A stretch of DNA of 38,753 bases from Deltaproteobacteria bacterium. Its GTDB lineage: Bacteria; Desulfobacterota; Desulfobacteria; Desulfobacterales; ETH-SRB1. The notes under the pieces are model-generated. The model had not been told where the DNA came from. It searched no databases and saw nothing but the letters and a program-made list of their open reading frames with translations. The stretch spans positions 1-38,753 of the forward strand of contig JAFCZU010000002.1 in assembly GCA_019314185.1 (NCBI GenBank), in the 5' to 3' direction. This document shows, in pieces, positions 8,401 to 16,343 of the stretch (its first letter is position 1; each line of letters starts with the position of its first letter). Made by a program: the position numbers and the translations under genes.

Positions 8401-9852
8401 CACACAGCAGATGCCGGCCTTGAGACCAGGGTCGAAGCATTTCTTGATATTGTCGTAGCTTACAGGCAGCTTCTCGCAGACAAGGTGATTGCCTGGAAGA
8501 AGCGGGCTTTTGTTCCCGCTCGTATGGAAATGGAAAAAGGAAAGGTCAATCTGATAACGTCTTCCGGCGAAACACTTCCTGTCAGCGATCCTCGTGCAAC
8601 TCTTATGTTTCCGTCTATGGGCAAAATTTCCTCTGAATCTCTCGCAGCGGTATTTCGCGGCTTCGGGTTCAATGCAATTGCCCATCCACCGTCTGATGAG
8701 GCCATATTGAAACTTGGCCGCGCGAACACTTCATGCAAGGAGTGTTTGCCGCTGATACTCACCACAGGAACATTGCTTAACTATGTTTACAATGTAAAAA
8801 AGGAAAATGAGGCGCTAATTTATTTCATGCCTACAGCTTCAGGTCCATGCCGGTTCGGCCAGTACTATGTATTCATGGAAGATCTTATAAAAAGGCTTGA
8901 ACTTTCGGATGTAGCTCTGTTTTCGCTGACATCAGAGAATTCTTACGCGGGTTTGGGGAAAGATTTCCAGTTAAAAGCCTGGAGCTCTATTGTAACATCC
9001 GACGTTATGGAAGATATCCGGTCAATGATATTAGCTAACGCAACAGATGCCGAAGATGGGATGAGGATATTTAATGAGGAATGGAACCTGATATTGGAAG
9101 AAATGGAAAAAGGGGACTTTTCCAGACTGGAAAAACAACTAATACATACTTCTGAACGTTTTAGCCGGATTCCCATGAAGCGTCTGCCAAAAGAGGTGCC
9201 TGTAATTTGCCTTATCGGCGAGATATTTGTCCGCAGGGATTCAATATCCCGCCAGTATTTGACAAGACGTCTGGCAAAAAGCGGTTTTGCTACTGTTTGT
9301 TCACCAGTTGCGGAATGGGTATTATATTCCGACTATCTGATGCGCAAAGGGCTTGTTGACTACAAGGTATCAAAAATGGAAAAACTTGAATTAACAATAA
9401 AGCAAAAGTATATGACTAACTACGAAAAGCGTATCAAATCCATTTTATCCCGATCAGGACTTGTTCATTCAGAGCTTATTGATGTTGAAGCAATAATAAA
9501 AAATGCCGAGCCCTATATATCGCCAAACCTGACAGGTGAAGCAGTTCTCACGGTAGGGGGCACTATAACCGATGTAGCTTCTCATGCATGCGGCGCTATC
9601 GCCATAGGGCCCTTCGGCTGCATGCCAAATCGTTTGTCAGAGTCTATCTTAAACACGATGATGAATCGTAAAGGAAAATTGGCGACCGATCCGACAAATA
9701 AACGGCTTCAAAAAATCCTGGCAAATATTGTAGACCTGCCTTTTCTCGCAATCGAAAGCGATGGTTCTCCTTTCCCGCAATTGATAAGCGCAAAGCTGGA
9801 AACCTTTTGCCTGCGGGCAGAACGTCTGCACAAAAAAATGCTTGAAGCATGA
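5452..9852 (+). CDS. Acyl-CoA dehydratase activase (BadF/BadG/BcrA/BcrD-HgdC type), giant fused form
   Basis: This is a 1466-residue protein with two ASKHA ATPase domains. The first (about residues 20-285) has LGVCIGAST, GNKCASGTGEFF and CSVFCKSDC, the cysteine positions that bridge the [4Fe-4S] cluster in HgdC. The second (about 325-590) has GLDVGSTTTKAVLL, FEIGGQDAKYT and NEACSAGTGSFLEE. From about residue 690 a DUF2229-like region begins (GRIGINRSFMVNTFYPLYST), followed by segments resembling the HgdB-type dehydratase subunit. Family members are ATP-driven electron donors that activate 2-hydroxyacyl-CoA dehydratases or benzoyl-CoA reductases. The partner is not encoded nearby, so its substrate is open. 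No clear ribosome binding site is seen before ATG 5452; the start follows AT-rich repeat DNA. The length is usual for the fused anaerobic subfamily. Confidence 0.9.
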   Translation: MKTKNTNKQSDEKRQMQGKINSLGVCIGASTVSIVNVIQEISGQGGRGAKPEIVEYSLHTHEGNPKQTLLSALKFLDMNSYDRIAVTGRRFRDFVNLSSISEPEAVEYAYSFIKPVDITCPAVISAGGETFMVYVMDGQGQISNVLTGNKCASGTGEFFLQQLRRMKVTLEDAAQWAATEEPYQLSGRCSVFCKSDCTHATNKGIPKSNVTAGLCKMMAEKILELLKKVQRKNIMIAGGTALNRMMIEYLRKDITDLIVPEEAPYFEALGAALWALENDTAEFPGMSKLLRTEIKSFDTLMPLIDFKDMVEFKSVAMRDVRQGDECILGLDVGSTTTKAVLLRLEDDAILASIYLRTDSDPVGASRKCYDSILGQISEKVNSDEISITGLGVTGSGRQIAGLHALTQGVINEIIAHATAAVYFDPGVDTIFEIGGQDAKYTYITNSVPSDYAMNEACSAGTGSFLEESAHETLGVKMEDIADIAFKGKNPPNFNDQCAAFIASDIKNAIHEGVKHEDILAGLVYSICMNYSNRVKGNKPVGEKVFMQGGVCYNKAVPFAMAALVGKPIVVPPEPGLMGAFGVALEVKKRIESGLMEKKIFDLNVLLNREVEYGKSFICKGGKEKCDRRCNIAVIKLEGKKYPFGGACNRYYNLRNKVKYDVEKIDFVRVRQQLIFDKYAGKLSEGGKKKLRGRIGINRSFMVNTFYPLYSTFFVELGFEPVIPDFPSKKGMDQKEAAFCYPAELSHGFFHSLIYMENSPEFIFLPHFKAVPVQKGYTSSQVCPFVQGETFFLRSAFRKKLNELRDRGIKVLTPLLDLTEGLEAAGKPLVETAVKMGVGKKEAKTAFQKALKKQIECMAEMKKIGNNALEELEKDPDRTAVVIFARPYNGFAKEAHMGIPNKLASRGVMVIPFDFLTFDDEKTKRHMYWGMGQIILKAARVVKKHPQLFGTYVTNFSCGPDSFMVGYFRTIMGQKPSLTLELDSHTADAGLETRVEAFLDIVVAYRQLLADKVIAWKKRAFVPARMEMEKGKVNLITSSGETLPVSDPRATLMFPSMGKISSESLAAVFRGFGFNAIAHPPSDEAILKLGRANTSCKECLPLILTTGTLLNYVYNVKKENEALIYFMPTASGPCRFGQYYVFMEDLIKRLELSDVALFSLTSENSYAGLGKDFQLKAWSSIVTSDVMEDIRSMILANATDAEDGMRIFNEEWNLILEEMEKGDFSRLEKQLIHTSERFSRIPMKRLPKEVPVICLIGEIFVRRDSISRQYLTRRLAKSGFATVCSPVAEWVLYSDYLMRKGLVDYKVSKMEKLELTIKQKYMTNYEKRIKSILSRSGLVHSELIDVEAIIKNAEPYISPNLTGEAVLTVGGTITDVASHACGAIAIGPFGCMPNRLSESILNTMMNRKGKLATDPTNKRLQKILANIVDLPFLAIESDGSPFPQLISAKLETFCLRAERLHKKMLEA

Positions 9853-9958
9853 TCTTTAAACCATAGTATTTGTAGCGTGAATAACATCATGAAAAAAAGA
9901 TAAAGCATTGAGACAGAAGTTTTGTGGTATAAAAAAAGCAGTTAATGGCATCAACAAC

Positions 9959-11137
9959 ATGGTTACAATACGTAGAAGAAGCAAGCATCGGGTGGCAGCA
10001 TATAAGTATCAGCAGGATTCCCATTATTTTATTCAAATAGCTGAAGACCTGAAAGAAGCAGGTGCGGAAGAGTTGGCTGAATTAGGCGCCGAAGACATTG
10101 TTCTGGAGTTTCGCGGAATTCATTTCAGAGCGGATAAATCAACCCTGTATCGAATTAATTATTTGACAAGGCTTGCTTCACGGTGCCTTGCGCCGTTAGT
10201 ATCATTTAATTGTCATGATGCCGATACGTTGTACAAGAAGGCAAAACAGATACAGTGGGAAGATTTTTTTGCAGAAGGCTGTACATTTGCCGTGTCGGCA
10301 AATGTTTCCGATAGTACTATTTCTCATTCAAAATACGCTTCTCTCCGTCTCAAAGATGCTGTTGCTGATTATTTCAGGAAGCAAACCGGTACGCGTCCTG
10401 ATGTGTCTGTAAGGGATCCTGATATCCTGCTAAATCTTTATATCAGGCATGACAAGGCAGAAATAAGCCTCGATACGTCGGGAGGCGCGCTTCACAAGAG
10501 AGGATACCGAGAGGAAACAGTATTAGCGCCTATGCAGGAAACTATCGCGGCAGCGATTATCCGATTTACAGAATGGAACGGGTCTGTCCCTTTATATGAT
10601 CCCATGTGCGGTTCAGGAACACTTTTGTGCGAAGCGCTCATGTGGTACTGCAACATTCCTTCGGGTATTTTTAGAAACAAATTCGGTTTTGAATTTATGC
10701 CTGACTTTAACAGTTCTATCTGGAAGCAGGTTAAAAAAAAGGCCAATACAAGAATCCGGGAGCTGCCGCAAGGATTGATTGCAGGCAGTGATCTGTCCGA
10801 ACAAGCTGTCGATGCTGCGAGGATAAACATAATGGGGCTTAATTACGGAAAGAATGTAAGAGTTAAAAAGGCTGACTTCAGAGAGTTGCCTGCCATTGAA
10901 GGGCAGGTAGTTGTAGCAAACCCTCCTTATGGCATTCGAATGGGGGGAGATGAAAACCTTGAAGCGTTTTACAAAGATCTCGGTGATTTTCTTAAACAAA
11001 AATGCAAAGGTTCAACTGCTTATATTTACTTTGGAGAACGCAGGTATATAAAAAAAATCGGTCTGAAAGCATCATGGAAAAAACCGATCAAGGCAGGTGG
11101 ACTTGACGGCAGACTGGTTAAATACGAGATGTATTGA
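9959..11137 (+). CDS. THUMP-domain class I SAM-dependent RNA methyltransferase (RlmL/YpsC-like)
   Basis: The protein has an N-terminal THUMP/ferredoxin-like half (HYFIQIAEDLKEAGAEELAE through YRINYLTRLASRCLAPL) and a C-terminal N2-guanine methyltransferase domain. The SAM loop is DPMCGSGTLLCEA and the catalytic motif is NPPYGIRMG. It should methylate a guanine of 23S rRNA, as RlmL and YpsC-type enzymes do. An in-frame TTG at 9908 would add 17 residues with no homology. I prefer ATG 9959, which gives 392 residues, close to the family length. Neither start has a strong ribosome binding site. It is followed by darP, another ribosome-related gene. Confidence 0.85.
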   Translation: MVTIRRRSKHRVAAYKYQQDSHYFIQIAEDLKEAGAEELAELGAEDIVLEFRGIHFRADKSTLYRINYLTRLASRCLAPLVSFNCHDADTLYKKAKQIQWEDFFAEGCTFAVSANVSDSTISHSKYASLRLKDAVADYFRKQTGTRPDVSVRDPDILLNLYIRHDKAEISLDTSGGALHKRGYREETVLAPMQETIAAAIIRFTEWNGSVPLYDPMCGSGTLLCEALMWYCNIPSGIFRNKFGFEFMPDFNSSIWKQVKKKANTRIRELPQGLIAGSDLSEQAVDAARINIMGLNYGKNVRVKKADFRELPAIEGQVVVANPPYGIRMGGDENLEAFYKDLGDFLKQKCKGSTAYIYFGERRYIKKIGLKASWKKPIKAGGLDGRLVKYEMY

Positions 11138-11271
11138 GTGAGTTCAGGGGCAGGTGTCAGGGATCAGGGGAGAAGCTCAAAGCTCAAATTGCACCAAATA
11201 ATCTGGAGAAAAGCCAGATGATTTTAAACTTGATGACTTCATAAAAAGTCTTAAAACTCAGGGCCTGAGAA
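11138..11271. repeat. Short repeat relics between the methyltransferase and darP genes
   Basis: The stretch contains AGAAGCTCAAAGCTCAAA (about 11171-11188), the reverse complement of a sequence inside the cbiA/dsrN linker at about 19451-19468. It also contains a solitary end, TGATGACTTCATAAAAAGTC (11231-11250), of the TCGTAAAAAGT repeat class. No gene is present. Confidence 0.5.
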
Positions 11272-11757
11272 ATGGATGACGACCGTAAAAGCAGAACGCA
11301 AAAGAAAAATGAAGCCAAGGCTTTGCAGAAACTTGGCGAACGACTTATAGCTCTGTCGTCTGAACAGCTTGAACGTATTAATATTTCGAATGATTTGCGT
11401 AATGCTGTTATCGTTGCCGAAAAAACAAAAAGTCACGGAGCAAAGCGCAGGCAATTACAATACATAGGCACACTCATGCGTAATATCAACCCTGAACCCA
11501 TACAAAATGCTCTTGAAAATATCAGGCTTGGTGATCATCAAAAAACCCTTGTCTTTAAAAAGATTGAAAAATGGCGGGATGAACTTAAGGAAGGTAACAA
11601 AGTGTTTATTGAGGAGATTATAGACAACTGTCCTGATGCAGAAAGACAGCGCCTGACGCAGCTTGCAAGAAACGCATGCAATGAATATAAAGCAGGAAAG
11701 GGCGTAAAATTCTCAAGGATACTTTTTCGTTATCTAAAGCAGATTTCAGACATTTGA
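11272..11757 (+). CDS. darP: Ribosome-associated protein DarP/YjgA (DUF615)
   Basis: This 161-residue basic helical protein matches the YjgA family. It starts with the typical KSRTQKKNEAKALQKLGERL segment and has the AKRRQLQYIGTLMRN motif. The C-terminal part is a helical bundle ending FSRILFRYLKQI. In E. coli it associates with late 50S assembly intermediates and supports the peptidyl-transferase region. The length matches the family (about 160-185). It follows an rRNA methyltransferase, which fits a ribosome-maturation pairing. The ribosome binding site before the ATG is weak. Confidence 0.88.
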   Translation: MDDDRKSRTQKKNEAKALQKLGERLIALSSEQLERINISNDLRNAVIVAEKTKSHGAKRRQLQYIGTLMRNINPEPIQNALENIRLGDHQKTLVFKKIEKWRDELKEGNKVFIEEIIDNCPDAERQRLTQLARNACNEYKAGKGVKFSRILFRYLKQISDI

Positions 11758-11768
11758 GAGAAAGAAAA

Positions 11769-12221
11769 TTATATGTAATCCCCCTTGTTGAACTTTATTG
11801 CTTCAACAGTAGAAGTAACGAGAGCCCTGTTGAGGATATCCTTTATTCCATCTTCATCGGGCAGTGAATTTAAAAGGGGTAGCATATTGTCTGCTTGATT
11901 TTTCATGTTAGCGACAAAAGGATGCATCTCTTTTAACTTGACAGACGGATCTTCAAGTTTCTTCTGGTAATTTTCGAGAACATCCAGGAATTTTTCCACT
12001 CTTTCTATATTTTGGGCTTTGTCAATGTTGGAGATAATATCAAATCTTATATTTGATATGTTTTGAACAGGTGGCAGCATCATTATCTGATTTTCGGAAG
12101 ATGACGATTTGTTGATCGTTTGTTGAAGAATGTCCTCAAATTTATTCCCTGTTGTTTTTGCGATCTTGTTAGTTTTTTGATCATTGGCGATTCTTGAAAT
12201 ATCATGCGGTGTTATTTCCAT
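11769..12221 (-). CDS. Hypothetical helical protein, 150 residues
   Basis: I do not recognise this family. The protein has no signal peptide or membrane segment. The N-terminal third is polar and Gln/Asn/Ser rich, and the rest is predicted helical (NIERVEKFLDVLENYQKKLE, then MKNQADNMLPLLNSL). An AAAGGA ribosome binding site lies at a reasonable distance from the ATG, and the composition looks coding. It is convergent with darP, with an 11-base gap. The shape is reminiscent of small flagellar or chaperone accessory proteins, but this is only an impression. Confidence 0.65.
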   Translation of the reverse strand: MEITPHDISRIANDQKTNKIAKTTGNKFEDILQQTINKSSSSENQIMMLPPVQNISNIRFDIISNIDKAQNIERVEKFLDVLENYQKKLEDPSVKLKEMHPFVANMKNQADNMLPLLNSLPDEDGIKDILNRALVTSTVEAIKFNKGDYI

Positions 12222-12450
12222 TTTAGAGTATCCTTTCTTATAGTTTACTTGCCTCTATCCGAAAAACAGGAAAATCTTTACTGGTATATCGGCAAAAATT
12301 GCTTTTTGTTTAAGGTTTCTACTTGTAAAAAATCATAAAAACGGGAAATCATAATTAAGAATCGAAAGAGTAAAAGTTATAATCTTGATTTCTATGTTTA
12401 TGAATTCTTTACAATATTCGGTCAACCTCTTTCTGAAACCAATATAAATT

Positions 12451-12614
12451 TGATGACGTCGTAAAAAGTTCCATCTACTGCGTTGCAGTGATTTTTCAGA
12501 CTCTCAATATACTATATGTATGCCTTCGATCCTGGGAAATCACTACGCCTTGTATATGAAACTTTTTACCGTAGCCATATATAGTTAAATTCGTGACTTT
12601 TTACGAGTTCATCA
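12451..12614. repeat. MITE-like inverted-repeat element, family A copy 2
   Basis: This is a full-length copy closely similar to 5238-5400 and in the same orientation. The ends are TGATGACGTCGTAAAAAGT and ACTTTTTACGAGTTCATCA, and the same nested internal inverted repeat is present. It is non-coding. Confidence 0.88.
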
Positions 12615-12678
12615 AATTTGTGTCAGCATGATAAAACCACTCTCAAGCAATTAAACAGTTTATTTTAGGTTTATTAAA

Positions 12679-12825
12679 ATGCATATAGTGTGCCATTATT
12701 ATCCAAAACAAATCAAAATCCTCTTGGAGCAAAATTTCAAAAAGCTCCGGTACAACGGTAAATATGATTTTGAAGAAGCCGAGGTTAAGAGATTTCATAA
12801 CTGGAGAGAACATATAGGGTTTTAG
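12679..12825 (+). CDS. Possible 48-residue small protein or gene relic
   Basis: An ATG frame reads MHIVCHYYPKQIKILL to FHNWREHIGF and stops at TAG. It is Lys/Glu/aromatic rich and looks like a fragment of a soluble protein. The ribosome binding site is weak. It could be a degraded remnant or chance; the opposite strand also has a short open frame. Confidence 0.2.
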   Translation: MHIVCHYYPKQIKILLEQNFKKLRYNGKYDFEEAEVKRFHNWREHIGF

Positions 12826-13001
12826 GCAGCCACTCTTGTTGACAAAGAGAATGATGTTGGATAACTTGAACAAACAATATGGTGTTTGCAGCTTGATCTG
12901 CCACAGTAAATTTTATATTTTTTCTGTTTAGCGCTTTCCTTGTTTCGTGTTTTCGTGATTATTTTTTATTACTAAAAAACTACATATTAACGGAAGATAA
13001 A

Positions 13002-14093
13002 ATGACAATCAAACACATTGAAGAATACAGAGATCCGGAAATTTCCAAATCAATAATTGAGAACATAAAAAAGCTTAGCAAGACAAATATTCGCTTGATG
13101 GAGGTTTGCGGCACACATACAATGTCCATTTTTAGAAGCGGCATTCGCGCTCTGTTGCCTGATTCAATTTCACTTCTTTCCGGCATAGGCTGTCCTGTAT
13201 GCGTTACCAATCAGAAAGAGATAGATACCTTTATAGGAATTGCCAGAGCGAATGATGTTATTGTGACTACTTTTGGAGACCTGATGAGGGTTCCCGGAAC
13301 AGATTCATCTCTTCAGAAAGAGAGGGCAAGCGGCAGAGATATCCGTGTCGTTTATTCTACATTTGACGCTCTTGAAATTGCGAGAAAGAATCCTGACAAA
13401 AGGGTTGTTTTTCTCGGTGTGGGCTTTGAAACAACGGCTCCGACTATTGCAGCTACCATATTTTCAGCAAAGAAACGCAAACTTGATAACTTTTTTGTTT
13501 TTTCAGCTCATAAAATAGTTCCTCCTGCCCTTGATGTTTTGATGCAGACAAAAGATGTGAAAATAGACGGCTTTATTCTGCCAGGCCATGTTTCTGTAAT
13601 TATAGGCACAAAGGCTTATCTCCAGTTTTTTGAAAAATACAAAATACCATGCGTGATTGCCGGTTTTGAACCAATAGATATATTGCAGCCGATATCGATA
13701 CTTGTTGAGCAAATAGAATCAGGCGCTCCGGAACTTATTAATGGATATCCAAGGGTTGTGACATTTGATGGAAATAAAAAGGCGCAAAAAATCATGGGAG
13801 ATATTTTTGAGATAGTTGATGTTGCCTGGCGCGGTATAGGGGTAATACCAAAAAGCGGTTTAAGAATCAGAGAAAGGTTTTCCGCCTTTGATGCGGAAAA
13901 GATGATTGACTTTTCGGTACCTGAATCAAAAGACCCAAAGGGCTGTGCTTGTGGCGAAATTCTCACAGGCTTGAAGATACCTCCCGAGTGCTCTCTATAT
14001 AAAAACGTTTGCACACCCATGGATCCGGTTGGCCCGTGTATGGTTTCCAGCGAAGGAACCTGCGCGGCATATTATAGATATCACAATAGTTGA
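13002..14093 (+). CDS. hypD: [NiFe] hydrogenase maturation protein HypD
   Basis: This 363-residue protein has all the HypD signatures: RLMEVCGTHTMSIFRSGIR near residue 30, GIGCPVCVT near 66, FLGVGFETTAP near 145, PGHVSVIIG, and the C-terminal cysteine motifs CACGEILTG and CTPMDPVGPCMVSSEGTC. HypD is a [4Fe-4S] scaffold that, with HypC, assembles the Fe(CN)2CO group of [NiFe] hydrogenases in the cytoplasm. No other hyp gene is next to it. GGAAG precedes the ATG. The TGA stop is the first three bases of the repeat at 14091. Confidence 0.96.
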   Translation: MTIKHIEEYRDPEISKSIIENIKKLSKTNIRLMEVCGTHTMSIFRSGIRALLPDSISLLSGIGCPVCVTNQKEIDTFIGIARANDVIVTTFGDLMRVPGTDSSLQKERASGRDIRVVYSTFDALEIARKNPDKRVVFLGVGFETTAPTIAATIFSAKKRKLDNFFVFSAHKIVPPALDVLMQTKDVKIDGFILPGHVSVIIGTKAYLQFFEKYKIPCVIAGFEPIDILQPISILVEQIESGAPELINGYPRVVTFDGNKKAQKIMGDIFEIVDVAWRGIGVIPKSGLRIRERFSAFDAEKMIDFSVPESKDPKGCACGEILTGLKIPPECSLYKNVCTPMDPVGPCMVSSEGTCAAYYRYHNS

Positions 14094-14191
14094 TGGCATC
14101 GTAAAAAGCTATAATATACCGCTTTACGGCGCTACAACCAAAAAATAACTTGTCAACAATATCAAAAGGTTATTGTTTAGTTGTTTGAAAG
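14091..14191. repeat. Repeat family B copy 1, overlapping the hypD stop codon
   Basis: It starts TGATGGCATCGTAAAAAGC, so its first TGA is the hypD stop codon. The core (ATAATATACCGCTTTACGGC ... TTGTTTGAAAG) recurs at 36877-36975 after trpC. The end is of the same type as family A, but the core is different. Confidence 0.8.
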
Positions 14192-14261
14192 TCGGAATCC
14201 AGTCTTTGCAGGAGCTGTTTTATGCCGTCCTCCAAATAAATTCGTGTGAGGTAAACCCGCT

Positions 14262-14310
14262 TCTACGAGAACCAGCTAATGAGAATTGGTTTTCATCGGA
14301 GTTACATTCC
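14262..14310 (+). promoter_or_regulatory. Possible hairpin leader of moaC
   Basis: GAGAACCA and TGGTTTTC (about 14268-14294) can pair as an 8-base stem closing a loop of about 12 bases, just upstream of the moaC ribosome binding site. The same stretch reads as an imperfect palindrome, ATGAGAATTGGTTTTCAT. It could be an operator or an RNA structure. The known molybdenum cofactor riboswitch pattern was not recognised. Confidence 0.25.
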
Positions 14311-14328
14311 TAAAAAATGGAGTTTGAA

Positions 14329-14805
14329 ATGCAGGACTTTACACATATTGACGATAAAGGACATGTGCGGATGGTTGATGTAACAGACAAGCAGCCATCC
14401 GACAGAATTGCTGTTGCACAGGGTGTTGTTACAATGAGTTCAGAAACCTTTCAAATGATTTATAATCAAGCGGTTAAAAAAGGGAATGTTCTTGAAACAG
14501 CCCGCATTGCCGGTATTATGGCGGCAAAAAAGACCCATGAATTAATTCCCATGTGTCACCCCCTGAATATTACACATATATCTGTTGATTTCTTTCCTGA
14601 CAAAACAGCGAGTTCTATCAGGATCGAAACTTCAGTCCGGCTTTTGGGCCGGACAGGTGTTGAAATGGAAGCTCTGACAACAGCTTCTGTGGCAGCGCTT
14701 ACAATTTATGATATGTGTAAATCTTATGATAAAGAAATGGTTATTTCGGACATTTATCTGCTTGAAAAGTCAGGCGGAAAAAGCGGCGTCTTTAAAAGAA
14801 AATAA
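14329..14805 (+). CDS. moaC: Cyclic pyranopterin monophosphate synthase MoaC
   Basis: This is a MoaC protein of the usual size. It begins FTHIDDKGHVRMVDVTDKQ, followed by AAKKTHELIPMCHPLNITHI, the active-site Lys/His segment. VEMEALTTASVAALTIYDMCK is the other active-site motif. It converts the MoaA product to cyclic pyranopterin monophosphate in molybdopterin synthesis. An ATG at 14317 gives 162 residues. I prefer ATG 14329 (158 residues) because GGAG at 14319-14322 is correctly spaced for it and would overlap the first ATG. No other moa gene is adjacent. Confidence 0.95.
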   Translation: MQDFTHIDDKGHVRMVDVTDKQPSDRIAVAQGVVTMSSETFQMIYNQAVKKGNVLETARIAGIMAAKKTHELIPMCHPLNITHISVDFFPDKTASSIRIETSVRLLGRTGVEMEALTTASVAALTIYDMCKSYDKEMVISDIYLLEKSGGKSGVFKRK

Positions 14806-14863
14806 TTAACAATTTATACCGTGAACTGTCATAATACGAGTTTTTTGATTATGTTTTTTTACT

Positions 14864-14928
14864 ACGAAGAACACGAAGAAATTATAAAAGCATTACTTCT
14901 AATATTCGTGCCTCTTCGTGTCCTTCGT
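14864..14928. repeat. Inverted repeat ACGAAGAACACGAAG / CTTCGTGTCCTTCGT
   Basis: The 15-base arms at 14864-14878 and 14914-14928 pair with one mismatch. This short hairpin element is non-coding but happens to be open in the mltA frame, which is why a longer N-terminus is possible there. ACCGTGAACTGT just upstream at 14819 resembles sequences before trpD and coaD. Confidence 0.6.
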
Positions 14929-14961
14929 GGTTTAATTTTTCCTGTTAATCCTGTCAAAAAA

Positions 14962-16215
14962 GTGTCTTTAAAAAACCTTAGATGCATACATCTTATTGCC
15001 ATTTTGCTTTTCATTTTTATGGCTGGATGTGCTGCTTATAAAACACAGCCCGACATTTCCGAAAAAACAGCTCTATATCGTGTTTCACTGTCAGAATTTC
15101 CGGTTTTTTCAGATGATATGGGATATGATGAGCTGGAATACAGCATTTGTAATAGTATTTCATATCTCAAAAAGGTCTCCCCTTTAAAAAAGTTTAAGTT
15201 TGGAAACGACTTTTTCAGCACAGCCCACATGATTAAATCTCTGGAGCATTTTAAAAATTACATCCAAACAAAACCGTCAAAGCAGGATTTAAACCAATTT
15301 GTCAGATCTAACTACCTAATTTACAAATCTATCGGAGGCAGTAAACACGGGCAAGTGCTTTTTACAGGATATTATGAACCGATTTTACAGGGAAGTCTCA
15401 GGAAAAGTAATGAATACAGTTTTCCGATTTATGCCCGTCCTGACGATCTGATTACTGTTGACCTTTCATTATTTTCATCGCGGTTTAAAGGAGAAAAGAT
15501 AATCGGAAGATATTTCAATCATGCCTTTGTGCCTTATCATGAACGGAATGAAATCGATTATGAAGATTCTCTTAAAGAAAAAACCGAAATAATTGCCTGG
15601 GTAAACGATCCGGTTGATCTTTTCTTTCTTCAAATTCAGGGCTCAGGAAAAATCTGCCTTGATAATGGTCAAACCATTAACGTTCATTATCATGCCACAA
15701 ACGGTAGGCCATACCGCAGCATAGGAAAACTGCTTATCGAAAACGAGAAGATTCCCAGATCGCAGATGTCAATGCAAAAAATCCGTTCATATTTAAATGA
15801 TAACCCTGAAGAGCTTAAGACGATTTTAAATTACAACCCAAGTTATATATTTTTCAAAATTGAGAAAGAAGGGCCACTTGGCTGCCTTAATGTCAAATTA
15901 ACTCCTGGAAGATCCATAGCTCTGGACAGGCGTATATCACCAGAAGGCGCTTTAGCGTTTATTGAAACTGAAAAACCTTTAATCAACGGCTCAGGCCAGA
16001 TTCACGTTTGGACAAAATTCAAGCGATTTGTTCTAAACCATGACACCGGCGGAGCAATTAAAGGCCCTGGTCGCGCAGACCTGTTTTATGGAAACGGGCT
16101 AAATGCTGAAATCGCCGCCGGTCACATGAAGCATTTTGGTGAACTGTACTTTCTTGTTCTAAAACCGGAAATTAGTCGAGTGGTCGAGTCGAAAAATGCT
16201 CGAGCGGTCAAGTAG
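14962..16215 (+). CDS. mltA: Membrane-bound lytic murein transglycosylase A (MltA) lipoprotein
   Basis: MltA features are clear: VLFTGYYEPILQGS, IAWVNDPVDLFFLQIQGSG, HYHATNGRPYRSIGKLL, RRISPEGALAF, and the C-terminal catalytic region NHDTGGAIKGPGRADLFYG with the active-site Asp. The enzyme cleaves peptidoglycan to 1,6-anhydromuropeptides. The open frame could start at GTG 14821, but its first 47 codons run through a palindromic repeat. GTG 14962 gives a short basic N-terminus, a hydrophobic segment and a lipobox ending M-A-G-C, typical for an outer-membrane lipoprotein. The last dozen residues (ISRVVESKNARAVK) come from GTCGAGTG-like repeat DNA at 16170-16225, so the C-terminal tail is probably acquired. 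Confidence 0.9.
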   Translation: MSLKNLRCIHLIAILLFIFMAGCAAYKTQPDISEKTALYRVSLSEFPVFSDDMGYDELEYSICNSISYLKKVSPLKKFKFGNDFFSTAHMIKSLEHFKNYIQTKPSKQDLNQFVRSNYLIYKSIGGSKHGQVLFTGYYEPILQGSLRKSNEYSFPIYARPDDLITVDLSLFSSRFKGEKIIGRYFNHAFVPYHERNEIDYEDSLKEKTEIIAWVNDPVDLFFLQIQGSGKICLDNGQTINVHYHATNGRPYRSIGKLLIENEKIPRSQMSMQKIRSYLNDNPEELKTILNYNPSYIFFKIEKEGPLGCLNVKLTPGRSIALDRRISPEGALAFIETEKPLINGSGQIHVWTKFKRFVLNHDTGGAIKGPGRADLFYGNGLNAEIAAGHMKHFGELYFLVLKPEISRVVESKNARAVK

Positions 16216-16343
16216 TCGAGTGGAATCGATGGGTTGCTTTCCCAATATTTTTAATTGCAATATATTAGCCCATCAGGCTTGACAGTACTCTGGAAAATGA
16301 GTAGGTAATAAACATTTTTCAAAAGGTCTATATTAGTCTATTT

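Larger units (their letters stand above)
12222..13001. other. 780-base intergenic region with repeat A2 and a possible small frame
   Basis: The region lies between the divergent unknown gene and hypD. It holds the repeat at 12451-12614 and a questionable 48-codon frame at 12679. Near 12935-12955 it also has a CTTGTTTCGTGTTTTCGTG stretch resembling a degraded CACGAAG-type repeat. The remainder is AT-rich and shows nothing else. Confidence 0.6.

Noticed and set aside
8161..8685. Long antisense frame inside the activase gene
   Set aside because: It is a shadow of a clearly conserved coding region on the plus strand.
12643..12873. Minus-strand frame of 76 codons
   Set aside because: It has no ribosome binding site or family features and lies in a gap with repeats; hydrophobic AT-rich shadow is more likely.
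14821..14961. Longer mltA N-terminus
   Set aside because: It translates a palindromic intergenic repeat; the signal peptide and lipobox fit a start at 14962.
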